This document shows, in pieces, positions 1 through 9,100 of a stretch of DNA of 37,375 nt. The notes under the pieces are model-generated. The model saw only the letters and a program-made list of their open reading frames with translations. It searched no databases and had not been told where the DNA came from. Origin of the DNA: an uncultured Clostridia bacterium (lineage in GTDB: Bacteria; Bacillota; Clostridia; Oscillospirales; Ruminococcaceae); the NCBI GenBank assembly GCA_947631535.1, contig CANRLU010000011.1, positions 1-37,375 on the forward strand, in the 5' to 3' direction. Made by a program: the position numbers and the translations under genes. Position 1 is the first letter of the stretch. Each line of letters starts with the position of its first letter.

Positions 1-1
1 C

Positions 2-67
2 GGCGACAAGGCCGAAATGCTTTTATACGGACTTACTGACAGAGAATTGAGGTGCGATAATGTTTGA
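2..67 (+). CDS. 3' end of an unidentified upstream gene (partial)
   Basis: One plus-strand frame is open from the window edge to a TGA at 65-67 and would overlap the proA start by a few bases. About 21 residues are visible (ending ELRCDNV), which is too little to identify. proB (glutamate 5-kinase) commonly precedes proA, so that is the first guess, but nothing in these residues proves it. The other two plus frames close earlier, at 37-39 and 46-48. Confidence 0.3.
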   Translation, partial: GDKAEMLLYGLTDRELRCDNV

Positions 68-1310
68 TTTTGAACCTGTAGGAATAAAGGCCAGAGAAGC
101 CTCGCGCGAGCTCGCGCAGGCGGAGACCGGCAAAAAGAACAAAGCTCTTGAGACCATCGCGGAGGAGCTTGTGAACAACAGGCGCGCGATAATCGACCGC
201 AACCGCATAGACGTTAAAGCCGCAGAGGCAAAGGGAGTCAAAAGCTCGCTCGTTGACAGGCTCTATCTCAACGAAAAGAGGATAGAGGGCATCGCGGAAG
301 GCGTTCGCAAGGTCATAACCCTCGACGACCCCGTGGGGCTCATAGATTCGGGCGAAACAAGGCCCAACGGGCTTCGGGTGATAAAGATAAGGGTCCCGCT
401 CGGAGTGGTCGGGATAATATACGAGTCGAGGCCGAATGTGACCGTAGATGCTGCGGTGCTCTGCCTTAAATCCGGCAACGCCGCTGTCCTCAGGGGCGGC
501 AGCGACGCCGTGAACACCAACCTCTATCTTGCGGAGATAATGCAGCGCGCCCTCGAAACTTCGGGGCTACCGAGAGAGGGAATACAGCTATTAAACGACT
601 CCTCTCGCGAGGCGGCGAACGCTATGATGAAAGCCCGCGGATATATCGACGTGCTCATTCCGAGGGGCGGCGCGGGACTTATAAAAAGCTGCGTGGAAAA
701 CTCCACCGTGCCGGTCATCGAGACGGGCGTCGGCAACTGCCATATCTACGTCGATTCGTCGGCGAGCATACCTATGGCGCTCGACATCGTGGACAACGCC
801 AAGACCCAGCGTCCGGGCGTCTGCAACGCCTGCGAGACGGTGCTCGTCCACCGCGACATAGCCGAGGACTTCCTGCCGAAGCTCAAAAAGCGCCTCGACG
901 CGCATAATGTCGAGATACGCGGCTGCGAGCTCACCAAAATGATTCTCGGCAAATGCGTCGTACCGGCGACGGAAGAAGACTGGGCGACGGAATATCTCGA
1001 CTATATCCTCGCGGTAAAGGTAGTAGACAACATTTACGACGCCATCGAGCACATAAGAACGTATTCCACCGGTCACTCGGAGTGCATAGTAACCGAGAGC
1101 TTTACGGCGGCGCAGGAATTTCAGCGTCAGGTGGACGCGGCGGCGGTTTATGTAAACGCCTCCACGCGCTTTACGGACGGATTTGAGCTCGGCCTTGGCG
1201 CGGAGATAGGCATTTCGACCGCAAAGCTCCACGCGCGCGGGCCTATGGGCCTTAAGGAGCTCACGACGATAAAATATCTGATAACCGGCAGCGGCCAGAT
1301 AAGGCAATAA
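60..1310 (+). CDS. proA: Gamma-glutamyl phosphate reductase (ProA)
   Basis: This 416-residue protein has the usual ProA length and reads as a complete cytosolic NADPH-dependent aldehyde-dehydrogenase-fold enzyme. It reduces L-glutamyl-5-phosphate to glutamate-5-semialdehyde, the second step of proline synthesis. Recognisable family blocks are VPLGVVGIIYESRPNVT (about residues 114-130), the LRGGSDA nucleotide-side motif, PRGGAGLI, and the catalytic-cysteine segment RPGVCNACET. The C-terminus carries the typical ARGPMGLKELTT motif. A GAGGTG ribosome binding site lies 6 bases before the ATG. The next gene begins 20 bases downstream with its own ribosome binding site, so the two are probably cotranscribed. 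Confidence 0.97.
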   Translation: MFDFEPVGIKAREASRELAQAETGKKNKALETIAEELVNNRRAIIDRNRIDVKAAEAKGVKSSLVDRLYLNEKRIEGIAEGVRKVITLDDPVGLIDSGETRPNGLRVIKIRVPLGVVGIIYESRPNVTVDAAVLCLKSGNAAVLRGGSDAVNTNLYLAEIMQRALETSGLPREGIQLLNDSSREAANAMMKARGYIDVLIPRGGAGLIKSCVENSTVPVIETGVGNCHIYVDSSASIPMALDIVDNAKTQRPGVCNACETVLVHRDIAEDFLPKLKKRLDAHNVEIRGCELTKMILGKCVVPATEEDWATEYLDYILAVKVVDNIYDAIEHIRTYSTGHSECIVTESFTAAQEFQRQVDAAAVYVNASTRFTDGFELGLGAEIGISTAKLHARGPMGLKELTTIKYLITGSGQIRQ

Positions 1311-1329
1311 AGTTAAGAGGAAAGATATT

Positions 1330-2331
1330 ATGAGCAAACGCAGAAAAAAGAAGCCCGCCGATTTGGCGCAGACCCCTCCCGATAAGGACAATACCGCCGT
1401 CGGGGCGTCCGCGGAGGAAAAAGCCGCGGAGAAAAAGGCCTCCGAGGATAAGGCTCCCGAGGATAAGGCTCCCGTGGAAAAAGCTGCGGAGGAAACGTCC
1501 GACGGCAAGGGCAAAGAGGGCTTTTCGGAGCGGAAAATCTCCGACTCTGAGAACAAGAGGATACACGAGAGGTTCAAATTCGACTGGGAGCTTGAGGAGC
1601 ATCTGCTTGAAGCCCTCGACGAAGACGCCTCGGAGCTTGCGGAGCCGGAAGAAACCGAGCCCGAGCCCCCCGAGATAAAGAGCATAAGCTGGAAGCAGGC
1701 GCTTCAGGCGGTCTTCGGGCTGTTCCTGCTCGTGTTCGCGATAATAGGCGTTATCGCGACGGGCTTCAAGGTCTCGGACGTGATAAAGGCTTCAAAGGAC
1801 ACCTCGGCGCAGCAGGCCTACTTTGAGGAATTCATAATGCCGCTCGTGGCCTCCGACGCGCCCATTTTCGACGGCGCATCTTCGCTCAACGAAGACGTCA
1901 TACTCACCGCCGCCTGCTGGGACATCATCTTCAACCCCTCGGTTTACTATGAATACTCCAACGGCGTTTACAGCGTTTCCTACCTCGACATCGACCGCAG
2001 GATAACCAAGCTTTTCGGCCCCGGGCTCACCTATACCCACAAGACCGTCGGCGACACCGAGCTCACCTTTGAATACGACGAGGAAGCGGGAATGTATTAT
2101 ATCCCCGCCTACCCGCGCTCGCCCGCATACTACCCCGAAATAACCGCGATGGAAAACAGGGACGGCGTTACCGAGCTCACCGTGTGCTACAGGCTACCGA
2201 TAACCAACTGGATAGAGTCGCTCGACACCGTGGAGAAAACTATGATATACACCGTTGTCCCGACGGATACGGGCTATAACGTGTCGGCGATAAGGATAGG
2301 CGAGATAGGTTCCGACGGTGAAGCTGACTGA
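1330..2331 (+). CDS. Single-pass membrane protein of unknown function with charged N-terminal region
   Basis: I do not recognise a named family in these 333 residues. The first roughly 75 residues are Lys/Glu/Ala-rich low complexity with repeated EDKAPEDKAP-like units, followed by an acidic stretch rich in Glu and Pro. One hydrophobic helix follows (about residues 122-145, FGLFLLVFAIIGVIATGF). The remaining roughly 185 residues are Tyr- and Asp-rich and probably fold outside the membrane (N-in, C-out by the charge rule). It sits 20 bases after proA with AGAGGAAAG as ribosome binding site, so it is likely in that operon, but there is no visible link to proline synthesis. The gene ends before a strong bidirectional terminator. 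Confidence 0.8.
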   Translation: MSKRRKKKPADLAQTPPDKDNTAVGASAEEKAAEKKASEDKAPEDKAPVEKAAEETSDGKGKEGFSERKISDSENKRIHERFKFDWELEEHLLEALDEDASELAEPEETEPEPPEIKSISWKQALQAVFGLFLLVFAIIGVIATGFKVSDVIKASKDTSAQQAYFEEFIMPLVASDAPIFDGASSLNEDVILTAACWDIIFNPSVYYEYSNGVYSVSYLDIDRRITKLFGPGLTYTHKTVGDTELTFEYDEEAGMYYIPAYPRSPAYYPEITAMENRDGVTELTVCYRLPITNWIESLDTVEKTMIYTVVPTDTGYNVSAIRIGEIGSDGEAD

Positions 2332-2380
2332 CGCTCGGAATATAAAGCGTCGCGGTATCAACAGGCTGAAAATATATAAA

Positions 2381-2413
2381 AAGGCGGGATATTCTCCCGC
2401 CTTGATTTTTATT
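2381..2413. terminator. Bidirectional intrinsic terminator
   Basis: A perfect 9-bp stem (AAGGCGGGA at 2381-2389, TCCCGCCTT at 2395-2403) is followed by a T-rich run on the plus strand and by TTTATATATTTT on the minus strand. It sits between two convergent genes and can serve both. Confidence 0.85.
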
Positions 2414-4250
2414 CTCTTTCCGCCCCGAAGCTCACCCGCGAGGCGAATATCGCGGCAGCTGCAGGAGCAAGAAGTATACCCGCTGCGCATATGGCCGAGA
2501 CCGCAAAATACGCTCCGAAGAGCGCCGCAGCGCCCGACGCCGCAAAGCCCAGGGCTCTTACCGCCTCCGAGGTCGCAAAGCCGAGCTTTTCCGCCCTTGC
2601 TGCCGACTCCGAAAGCCCGATGAGCGGCAGTATATCCCTTAGATCGTTTCGCAAAAGCAGCGCCGAAGCGCATCTCTTTGCCTCCTCCGCTCCAGAAGCG
2701 AGAGCAAAGCTGCAATCGGCCGTACTAAGGACTGCGCAGTCGCTCACGCCGTCGGCGACGGCTATTTTATATCCCGCGCTTTTTTCCTCGCGCAGGGCTT
2801 CGCACTTGGCAATAGGCCCGAGCCCGCAGATAAGCCTTTCGGCTCCCACCTCCGCAGCAGCTCGATCAGGCTCAAAAACGCTTCCGCCCGAGATAAGCAG
2901 GGTGTCAACTCCCCTCTCCGAAAGTTTCTTTACCGCCGCAGCGGCGTTGGGCTTTACGCTGTCTTCAAAAGCGATGAGTCCTATCGCCTTGCCTCCTGCG
3001 AACACCGCCTTTAAAAGCTTTCCCTCAAGCTCGGGACGTCCTTCGGCGAGGGGTTCGCAGTCCTCTTTTAATGAGCTTAAGACTATCCTGCGGCCGTCTA
3101 CCGTTCCCGTTATCCTCCCCGCGAGCCTCTCGCAGGATATGCAGGGCGGGACGGCAACGCCGTTTCTCAGGCAGCGCTCGGTTATTGCCGCGAAATCGCC
3201 GCCGTCGGCTCCGTCGCACAGAGCCGACGCCAGCCTTATTATGTCCTGCGGACCGGTCTCCCCAAGAGGCGTCACCCCGCAGACCGAGAGCCTGCCCACG
3301 GTTGCGGTGCCGTTATAGTCTATGACGGCGCGGGTCACGCCGCGAAGCGTATCTATGGCAGAGGGGTCGCGGAAGCGAACGCCCTCCGAAGCGGCCTTTT
3401 TTGCCGCAAACAGCCTTGAAAACGCCCTTGAGGCCCCGAACGCGCAGGGTGAGCCCGCCAAAAGTGTGAGCGCGAGCGCAAAAGCTGCGTTATCGACCCC
3501 AGAGACCGCAAACACCACCGCAGATACCGCGATCGGCGCAGCAGTCCCGATAAGGCATCGCAAAACGAAGGCGCGGCGGTCGGTCGGGCTCTTTTTTGAC
3601 TTCGGACGCTCACAGCAATAAGACACCATTTTAAAAAGCTCGCTCACGCCGTCGGCACGGACGGTGAGAAATCCGCTGATATTGCGGCTCCCCGCCTTTA
3701 CGCGCTCGCCCTCGGAGCGAAGCATCGCGTAAAGCTCGCCGGTTATGGGTTTTTCGTCTATCTCGGAGCGGCCGGCGATTATCTCGCCGTCGCAGGGGAC
3801 TGTCTCGCCGGGGCGTATCGACACTATATCCCCCTCTTTGATATCTTCGGCGGGAACGGTCTTTTCGGCGCCGTCACGCAAAACTACGGCGGACTCGGGC
3901 AGAACGCCGGAAAAATCGCTTTTTGAGACTGCCGCGGGAGTCGTTCTGTCTTTAAGATATTTTATGACCGCAAGTGCTGCGATCACCGCCGCCGCAGGTG
4001 CAAAGAGCGAGCGTCCTCCGCCGCACCAAAGCCTGTCGTAAAGCGAGAACAACGCCGCCGCTGCGGCCGATGCGCAGCAGAAAGCGCCGTCAAAAAGCGC
4101 GGCTCCGGCTATATAGACCTCCAGAGCGAAGAGCAAAAGCTCGATGAGCGCATAAAGAAGCGGCGCGCCCTGCAAAGTCCCGAGCCACCAAAGCAGCCCG
4201 CATATAACGGCGCAAAGCACTATCCCGACAGGCGACACCGATCTTTTCAT
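2409..4250 (-). CDS. P1B-type (heavy-metal) ATPase homologue with degenerate catalytic motifs
   Basis: The 613-residue architecture follows a short heavy-metal P-type ATPase: N-terminal membrane helices (about 8-100), an actuator domain (118-200) with EGDIVSIRPGETVPCDGEI, two membrane helices (230-270), P and N domains (290-540) and C-terminal helices (565-603). Nearly every signature is altered. The phosphorylation motif DKTGT is DYNGT (Asp311 kept, Lys lost), TGES is TGEL (170-173), the metal-site CPC is SPC (267-269), the MLTGD-like motif is LISGG (452-456), GDGxNDxP is ADGVSDCA (499-506), and no N-domain HP motif was found. The frame is intact with a good AGGAG site, so it is not an obvious pseudogene. 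It may be a non-pumping regulatory or binding protein, or a divergent transporter. It is monocistronic, with its own promoter. Confidence 0.85.
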   Translation of the reverse strand: MKRSVSPVGIVLCAVICGLLWWLGTLQGAPLLYALIELLLFALEVYIAGAALFDGAFCCASAAAAALFSLYDRLWCGGGRSLFAPAAAVIAALAVIKYLKDRTTPAAVSKSDFSGVLPESAVVLRDGAEKTVPAEDIKEGDIVSIRPGETVPCDGEIIAGRSEIDEKPITGELYAMLRSEGERVKAGSRNISGFLTVRADGVSELFKMVSYCCERPKSKKSPTDRRAFVLRCLIGTAAPIAVSAVVFAVSGVDNAAFALALTLLAGSPCAFGASRAFSRLFAAKKAASEGVRFRDPSAIDTLRGVTRAVIDYNGTATVGRLSVCGVTPLGETGPQDIIRLASALCDGADGGDFAAITERCLRNGVAVPPCISCERLAGRITGTVDGRRIVLSSLKEDCEPLAEGRPELEGKLLKAVFAGGKAIGLIAFEDSVKPNAAAAVKKLSERGVDTLLISGGSVFEPDRAAAEVGAERLICGLGPIAKCEALREEKSAGYKIAVADGVSDCAVLSTADCSFALASGAEEAKRCASALLLRNDLRDILPLIGLSESAARAEKLGFATSEAVRALGFAASGAAALFGAYFAVSAICAAGILLAPAAAAIFASRVSFGAERE

Positions 4251-4282
4251 TGCTGCACTCCTCCGACAAATTATATATAATC

Positions 4283-4311
4283 AGTATAACACGTTATGTC
4301 GAAAAATGCAA
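4283..4311 (-). promoter_or_regulatory. Promoter of the P-type ATPase-like gene
   Basis: Read on the minus strand, a -35 TTGCAT (4306-4311) and a -10 TATACT (4283-4288) are separated by 17 bases. A small inverted repeat (ATAAC-2-GTTAT, 4286-4297) overlaps the -10, a possible weak operator. Confidence 0.5.
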
Positions 4312-4750
4312 TATCGAGGGGGTAGGAAGATGTGCCTAAATCGTAGACGTTTTCGTTTGATGACGGAGAAAATAGCGGCGGTCGCCGTGGCTTTTTCTTC
4401 CATACCCCCTGCCCCCTCTCCCTCAGAGAGGGCGAGGGGGTTCCACCCTGTCACCCTGGTCGTTCACCGTTCGGCGAACGACCGACCCCTCCCCTCGAGG
4501 GGAGGGGTATTTTGGTTCCTTGAAAACACTTACAAGGGCCGGAATTTGGTGCGGTTCTTTCAGACGCGAATGTGCGCAGCCTGTGTGAGTAAATGAGTAG
4601 GGCCTTTGAGTCGAAAGCGACGAAAATAAACGTGACCCTTTTATCATTCTTTGTGTCGCCTTTCCCTTCTCTGGCGTATCTTTTTGCGTCACTTTTCTGC
4701 ACGAGAAGAGAAGTGACGGAACTCTCCCCAAATTTCAATAAAAAATTTTC
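4312..4750. repeat. Gene-free intergenic segment with clustered palindromes
   Basis: No credible gene lies here; the ORFs listed in the track are low-complexity shadows. The segment carries a series of hairpins: CCCTCTCCCTC facing GAGGGCGAGGGGG (about 4413-4440); GGTCGTTC/GAACGACC (4458-4465 and 4476-4483); a perfect 24-bp palindrome with 12-base arms of C/T then G/A (4485-4508); and GTCACTT/AAGTGAC flanking a loop (about 4688-4714). The look is that of a dispersed intergenic repeat or MITE rather than unique DNA, but no second copy exists in the window. Confidence 0.45.
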
Positions 4751-4758
4751 ATTATCTC

Positions 4759-4792
4759 TTGACACAGCTCATCTAATATGCTATATTAGATG
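4759..4792 (+). promoter_or_regulatory. Promoter with overlapping palindromic operator upstream of the DegV gene
   Basis: TTGACA (4759-4764), a 17-base spacer and TATATT (4782-4787) make a near-consensus promoter. A perfect inverted repeat with 10-base arms (CATCTAATAT at 4770-4779, ATATTAGATG at 4783-4792, spacer GCT) covers the spacer and the -10. That is the geometry of a repressor operator for a dimeric regulator. The regulator itself is not recognisable in this window. Confidence 0.75.
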
Positions 4793-4869
4793 TAGTGATA
4801 TTGATATCGGTCTTTTCTTGATATTTCCATACAAATCGACAGTTTAAGAACGTTAAAAGGAGAATTGAG

Positions 4870-5727
4870 ATGTCTTACAGAATTTTTGTCGAATCGTCGG
4901 CGGATTTCACGCCCAAAATGCTCAAAAGCTTCGGGCTCGACCTCGTGCCGTTAAAGCTTATTCGCGGCGAGCAGACAATGACCAACGAAGAAATGGACCC
5001 CAAGTTTTTCTACGACCTTGAGCGCAAGGGCGAAATGATGACCACCTGCGCCGCAAACATCAGCGAATACACCGAAGCGTTTGAACCTCATCTTCAAAAC
5101 GGCGAGGATATAATTTTGCTCGGATTTTCGTCGGGGCTGAGCTCTTCGGTCAACAATGCCGAGCTCGCGGCGGAGGCGCTGCGCGAAAAATATCCCGACA
5201 GGAAGATCTATATTATCGACACCAAGTGCGCCAATAACGGTCAGGGCCTGCTTGCCGACCTCGTGACGAGAAAGAGGGCCGCCGGCGCCACGGTTGACGA
5301 GGCCAAGGCCTATGCCGAAAAGATGATGCTCAAAATATATCACTCTTTTACTATGCCTTCGCTTATGTATCTCAAAAAAGGCGGGAGGATATCCACCGCC
5401 GCGGCCGTTGCGGGGACCGTCCTCGGGATAAGGCCGATACTCTATGTGAGAGACGACGGCAAGATATATATTTCCGGCAAAGTGCGCGGCCGCAGAGCCG
5501 CAACTAAGGCTCTTTACGACGCCTTTGTGAAGCACGCCGTGAACCCCAAGAGCCAGGACGTGTATATCGCTCATGCCGACTGTCCCGAAGACGCCGAAGA
5601 GCTCGCGCAGATGCTCAAAGGCAAAGTGAAAAGCGTGACGATCAACTACATCGGGCCGGTGTTCGGCTGCCATTGCGGCCCCGAGGCGCTCTCGCTTTAC
5701 TTTATCGCCGACGAGCGCGAACCATAA
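4870..5727 (+). CDS. DegV family fatty-acid-binding protein
   Basis: This 285-residue protein is a complete DegV. These proteins bind a fatty acid between two alpha/beta lobes, and some act as FakB, presenting exogenous fatty acid to the kinase FakA. Visible family blocks are the N-terminal VESSADFTPKML, the lipid-head-group loop LGFSSGLSSSVNNA (about 85-98), MYLKKGGRIS (about 159-168), and the C-terminal IGPVFGCHCGPEALSLYF. AAAAGGAGA precedes the ATG. It is expressed alone, between the operator-bearing promoter and a strong terminator, with no fakA next to it. The operator overlapping the -10 suggests tight repression, perhaps lipid-responsive, though the ligand is unknown. Confidence 0.93.
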   Translation: MSYRIFVESSADFTPKMLKSFGLDLVPLKLIRGEQTMTNEEMDPKFFYDLERKGEMMTTCAANISEYTEAFEPHLQNGEDIILLGFSSGLSSSVNNAELAAEALREKYPDRKIYIIDTKCANNGQGLLADLVTRKRAAGATVDEAKAYAEKMMLKIYHSFTMPSLMYLKKGGRISTAAAVAGTVLGIRPILYVRDDGKIYISGKVRGRRAATKALYDAFVKHAVNPKSQDVYIAHADCPEDAEELAQMLKGKVKSVTINYIGPVFGCHCGPEALSLYFIADEREP

Positions 5728-5740
5728 GAATTATCCGCCA

Positions 5741-5769
5741 AAAAAGCCCCGCTTTTAACGGGGCTTTTT
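5741..5769. terminator. Intrinsic terminator after the DegV gene
   Basis: An 11-bp stem (AAAAAGCCCCG at 5741-5751, CGGGGCTTTTT at 5759-5769) has a 7-base loop and T/A runs on both sides. It can end DegV transcription and, read from the other strand, transcripts of the large minus-strand gene. Confidence 0.88.
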
Positions 5770-6101
5770 CGGGGTAAAAACCATATGAAAAGATTGGGGA
5801 AGATGTCGTGACATTTGATCTGCGGCAGGAAGCATCGCCTGCTGCGAATATACTATAGCGCCGCCGCGGACGGTTTTCCCGAACAAAAGTGGCTTTTTTA
5901 TATTATTTTATCCGAACTTATTATACCGTCAAGCGGGACAAAAATCAATAAAGTATCGGTTGAACGCGCTTCAACAACGGCTTGAATGATTTTTGTCTTC
6001 AATTATATAGTGTCATTTCCGGCGAAAAAGTTTGCAGGGAAATTGTAAATTTTTTGTGAATTTTTTGTTACGGGCTTACAGTCGGAGTGCAGCCCCCTTT
6101 C
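5770..6101. other. Intergenic stretch, no gene seen
   Basis: No credible ORF. Two small hairpins are visible: GCGGCAGG/CCTGCTGC near 5822-5845 and GTTGAA/TTCAAC near 5958-5974. The rest is AT-rich. Nothing supports a structured RNA, and no separate terminator is obvious close to the stop of the minus-strand gene. Confidence 0.4.
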
Positions 6102-9100
6102 TCACTTCCCTACTTCCCTCACCTCCGCTTTTTTCGGGGCGCGGGGGTCGAGGGACAGCCTGCCGCGCTTCAGCGATACCCCGTAAAGGCCCTCCCGTAA
6201 TGCGCGGTAATACCACGCCGCCGAGCCGGTGTATATTGACCAGCCGCCGCGTCCGCAGCAGTTTTTATTGGAATACACGTCGCCGCAAAGATAATACGGC
6301 TCGGTCTTGTATCTTTCGATGCCGCCGAGCGAGCGGTTTATCGGGCTGAGCGCATCAAGTATCTTTTCGCCCTCGTCAGTGAGTCCCGCTTTCAGGCAGG
6401 CCATTCCGAGCCATACGGCGCCGTGGGTGTACTGCCCGCCGTTCTCGCGCATACCCTGCGGATAAAACTTCACATAGCCAGGGTCGGGGTCGGCGCTTTC
6501 GGAAAACGCCGGCGCGAAAAGCTTTATCACGCCGCGCTTTATATCCGCGAGCTCGGAATATGCGTTTTCGAGAGCGGTGCGCGCAAAGCCGTCGCCGCCG
6601 AGGCCGGCAAATTCCGCGAACGACTGCGCTATGCTGTCTATTTGGCACTCGCGGCTTTCAGACGAGCCGAGTTTCGCCCCGCTGTCGAAGTATCCGCGAA
6701 GATACCAGCCGCCGTCTCTGCCCCTGCTCTCGACCGCTTTAGCGAGCTCGTCCGCTCGGCCGACGATCTTTTCGGCAAAATCATATTCTCCCTCAAGCTT
6801 TGCAACTTCCGAAAATCTCCGCAGGACGATTATAAAGAATTCGGTCAGCCACACCGACTCCCCCTCGCCGCCGCTCCCCACCGAACCGAAGCCGTCGTTC
6901 CAGTCGCCCGAGCCTATCAGCATAAGCCTGTTTCTGCCCGCTTTTTCAAGGCTGTGCTCAACGGCGCGGCGGCAGTGGACAAACACGCTGTCGGTCTGCG
7001 AAGTCTTGTACACCTCTCCGTAGCGCTCTTTTTCGCCCTCTTTGAGCTCGAGCCCCTCGCACCAGGCGGTCCCGAGCTCAAGTATACCGTCGTCGGCGGT
7101 CTTGCCGAGATATTCGCAGACGGCATATGGCAGCCAGAGCGCGTCGTCTGAGATGCGGGTGCGTATTCCCCGAGTTTTCTGACCGACCATCGGGTGCCAC
7201 CAGTGCATAACGTCGCCCTCTCTGAACTGCGCCGTGCAGCAGCGGAGTATCTGCGCTTTCAGAACGCGCGGGTTCTCAGAAACGATCCCCACGGCGTCCT
7301 GGAGCTGGTCGCGGAAGCCGTATGCGCCGGAACACTGGTAAAATCCGGTGCGCGCATATATCCTCGCGTGGAGTGCCTGATACCTCAGCCACACGTTGGC
7401 AAGGAGGTCGTTGTATCTGCTGCCGGAATTTATCTCTATCACGCGCTCGCGGGTGTCGGTCTGTTCGGAGAAGTATCGCGGCATTTCCTCAGCGGCCATT
7501 TCGCTAAGGCCGTATGAGAGGTAAAAGCTCACCTTTTTCCTGCCGCCGATGCCGCACATCACCGCGCCTATAAGCCCTGGCGACGGTTCGGCGCAGTCGT
7601 CCCACCTTCCCGTAAGAAAGCTTTCGCGGTCGGTGCAGACCTTTGCCTCCTCCGAAGCCGAGATGCACATATATCCCGCCGTTCCGGAAGCTGCCGAGCA
7701 GAGCGACAGCCCGTTTTTTATGCGTTTCGGGGATATCATATCCGAGTGCTCGCGGGTCACGCCGAGGCAGGGCTCGGTGTAATAGCAGAGCTGCCCTTGC
7801 CCCTTGAGCGCGATATCGGCGGTCACGCGCTTGCACATTCCCTTTGCCGAAACGCTCACCTCTATATGACACTTATACCCCTCTCCCCGCGAGAAATACT
7901 CCGCCCTATACGGCGAGAAGACCGCCGCGGAGCCCCTTATCAGGTCGAATATGCCGTCTTCGGTCTTTAAAAGAAGACGTTCGCCGAGGTTGTCGCGGGC
8001 GGGGTCGTTGTCCCAGGGGGTGAGACGGTTCTCACGGGAATTGAAGGCATAGGTGAACCCGAGCGAGCCGTTTGAGACGAGCGTCCCGAACACGGGATTC
8101 GAGAGCACGTGGCACCACGGCAGCGGCGGTTTTTCGTTTATAACGTAGCTTTCGCCGCAAAAGCCTCCGCAGGCGACCGGAAGCTCCACCTTTTGAGCGA
8201 CAGGCAGCGAACTTTTGATAACGGCATACTCCCCCGCCTTTTCCGAAGGGGAAGACGAGGCGATCTCGTCGGTGCAGATGTGGCAGGCGGCGGCGCGGCA
8301 CAGGTCGTAAAGACCGTCCCGCGTTTTGGCGAGGTCAAGCGGGAGTATCCCGCCGTAAACCGAGCTTTCGAGGCCCTGCTCCTTTGCCGCCGAGATAAGC
8401 TCGGAATAATGCGCACGCTCGTATCTGCCGCCGTCGTCGAAGGCGAATAACAGCTGCACCGAAAGTCCGCAGAGCCGCAAAAGCTTATAAGCCCCGAGGT
8501 ATGCCGAGAGCTTTTGAGAGTCGTTTTTCGAGTTGAGGTCTACGAGTATGAGCGGCACGTCGGTGGATATCGAAAGCTCCCATAAAGCGCGCAGAGGAAG
8601 TCTGTTGAGCTTAACTGCTTCGCGCTTTGCGTCGCTGCTGCCGGTGCCGAAGAGGACGGCGGGCAAAAGCGCCGACGCCACCCTGCCCGCGGCGGTGTCG
8701 AGGCGGGGAAGAGTGCAGTATCTGGGCCGCTTTCTGCGGATATTCGAGACGCGGTTTATAAGCTCTTCTCTCGAATCGGCGCACACCGAAAACAGCGTGA
8801 GTTCCGCCTCGGATTTCGGCGGGAGTTCTAACGACGCGCGAATGAACACGCACGGGTCGGGCTCGGATATAAAGCTCGGTGAAATGTCTTTAAAGCGTTT
8901 GCCGAGGCCCGCAACGCCATCGGGACATTCGAGCACCTCGCCCCTGTCAAAGCTCACGCATTTCTTTACGTCCTCTATAAAGCCTATCCCGAGCCATATT
9001 TTCTTTTCTCCGCGCACGCGCGTCGCCGTTACTATATCCCACTCGGCGTCGCGCTCAAGCCTTAAAAACATCTTTGAATAGGCAGGGTGAGCCTCCTCGG

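Noticed and set aside
591-1685. 364-residue minus-strand ORF opposite proA
   Set aside because: It is the antisense shadow of proA and the next gene, and its Ser/Ala low complexity mirrors the Lys/Glu-rich region on the other strand.
4593-4847. 84-residue plus-strand ORF before the DegV gene
   Set aside because: It spans hairpins, the promoter and the operator, with no ribosome binding site.
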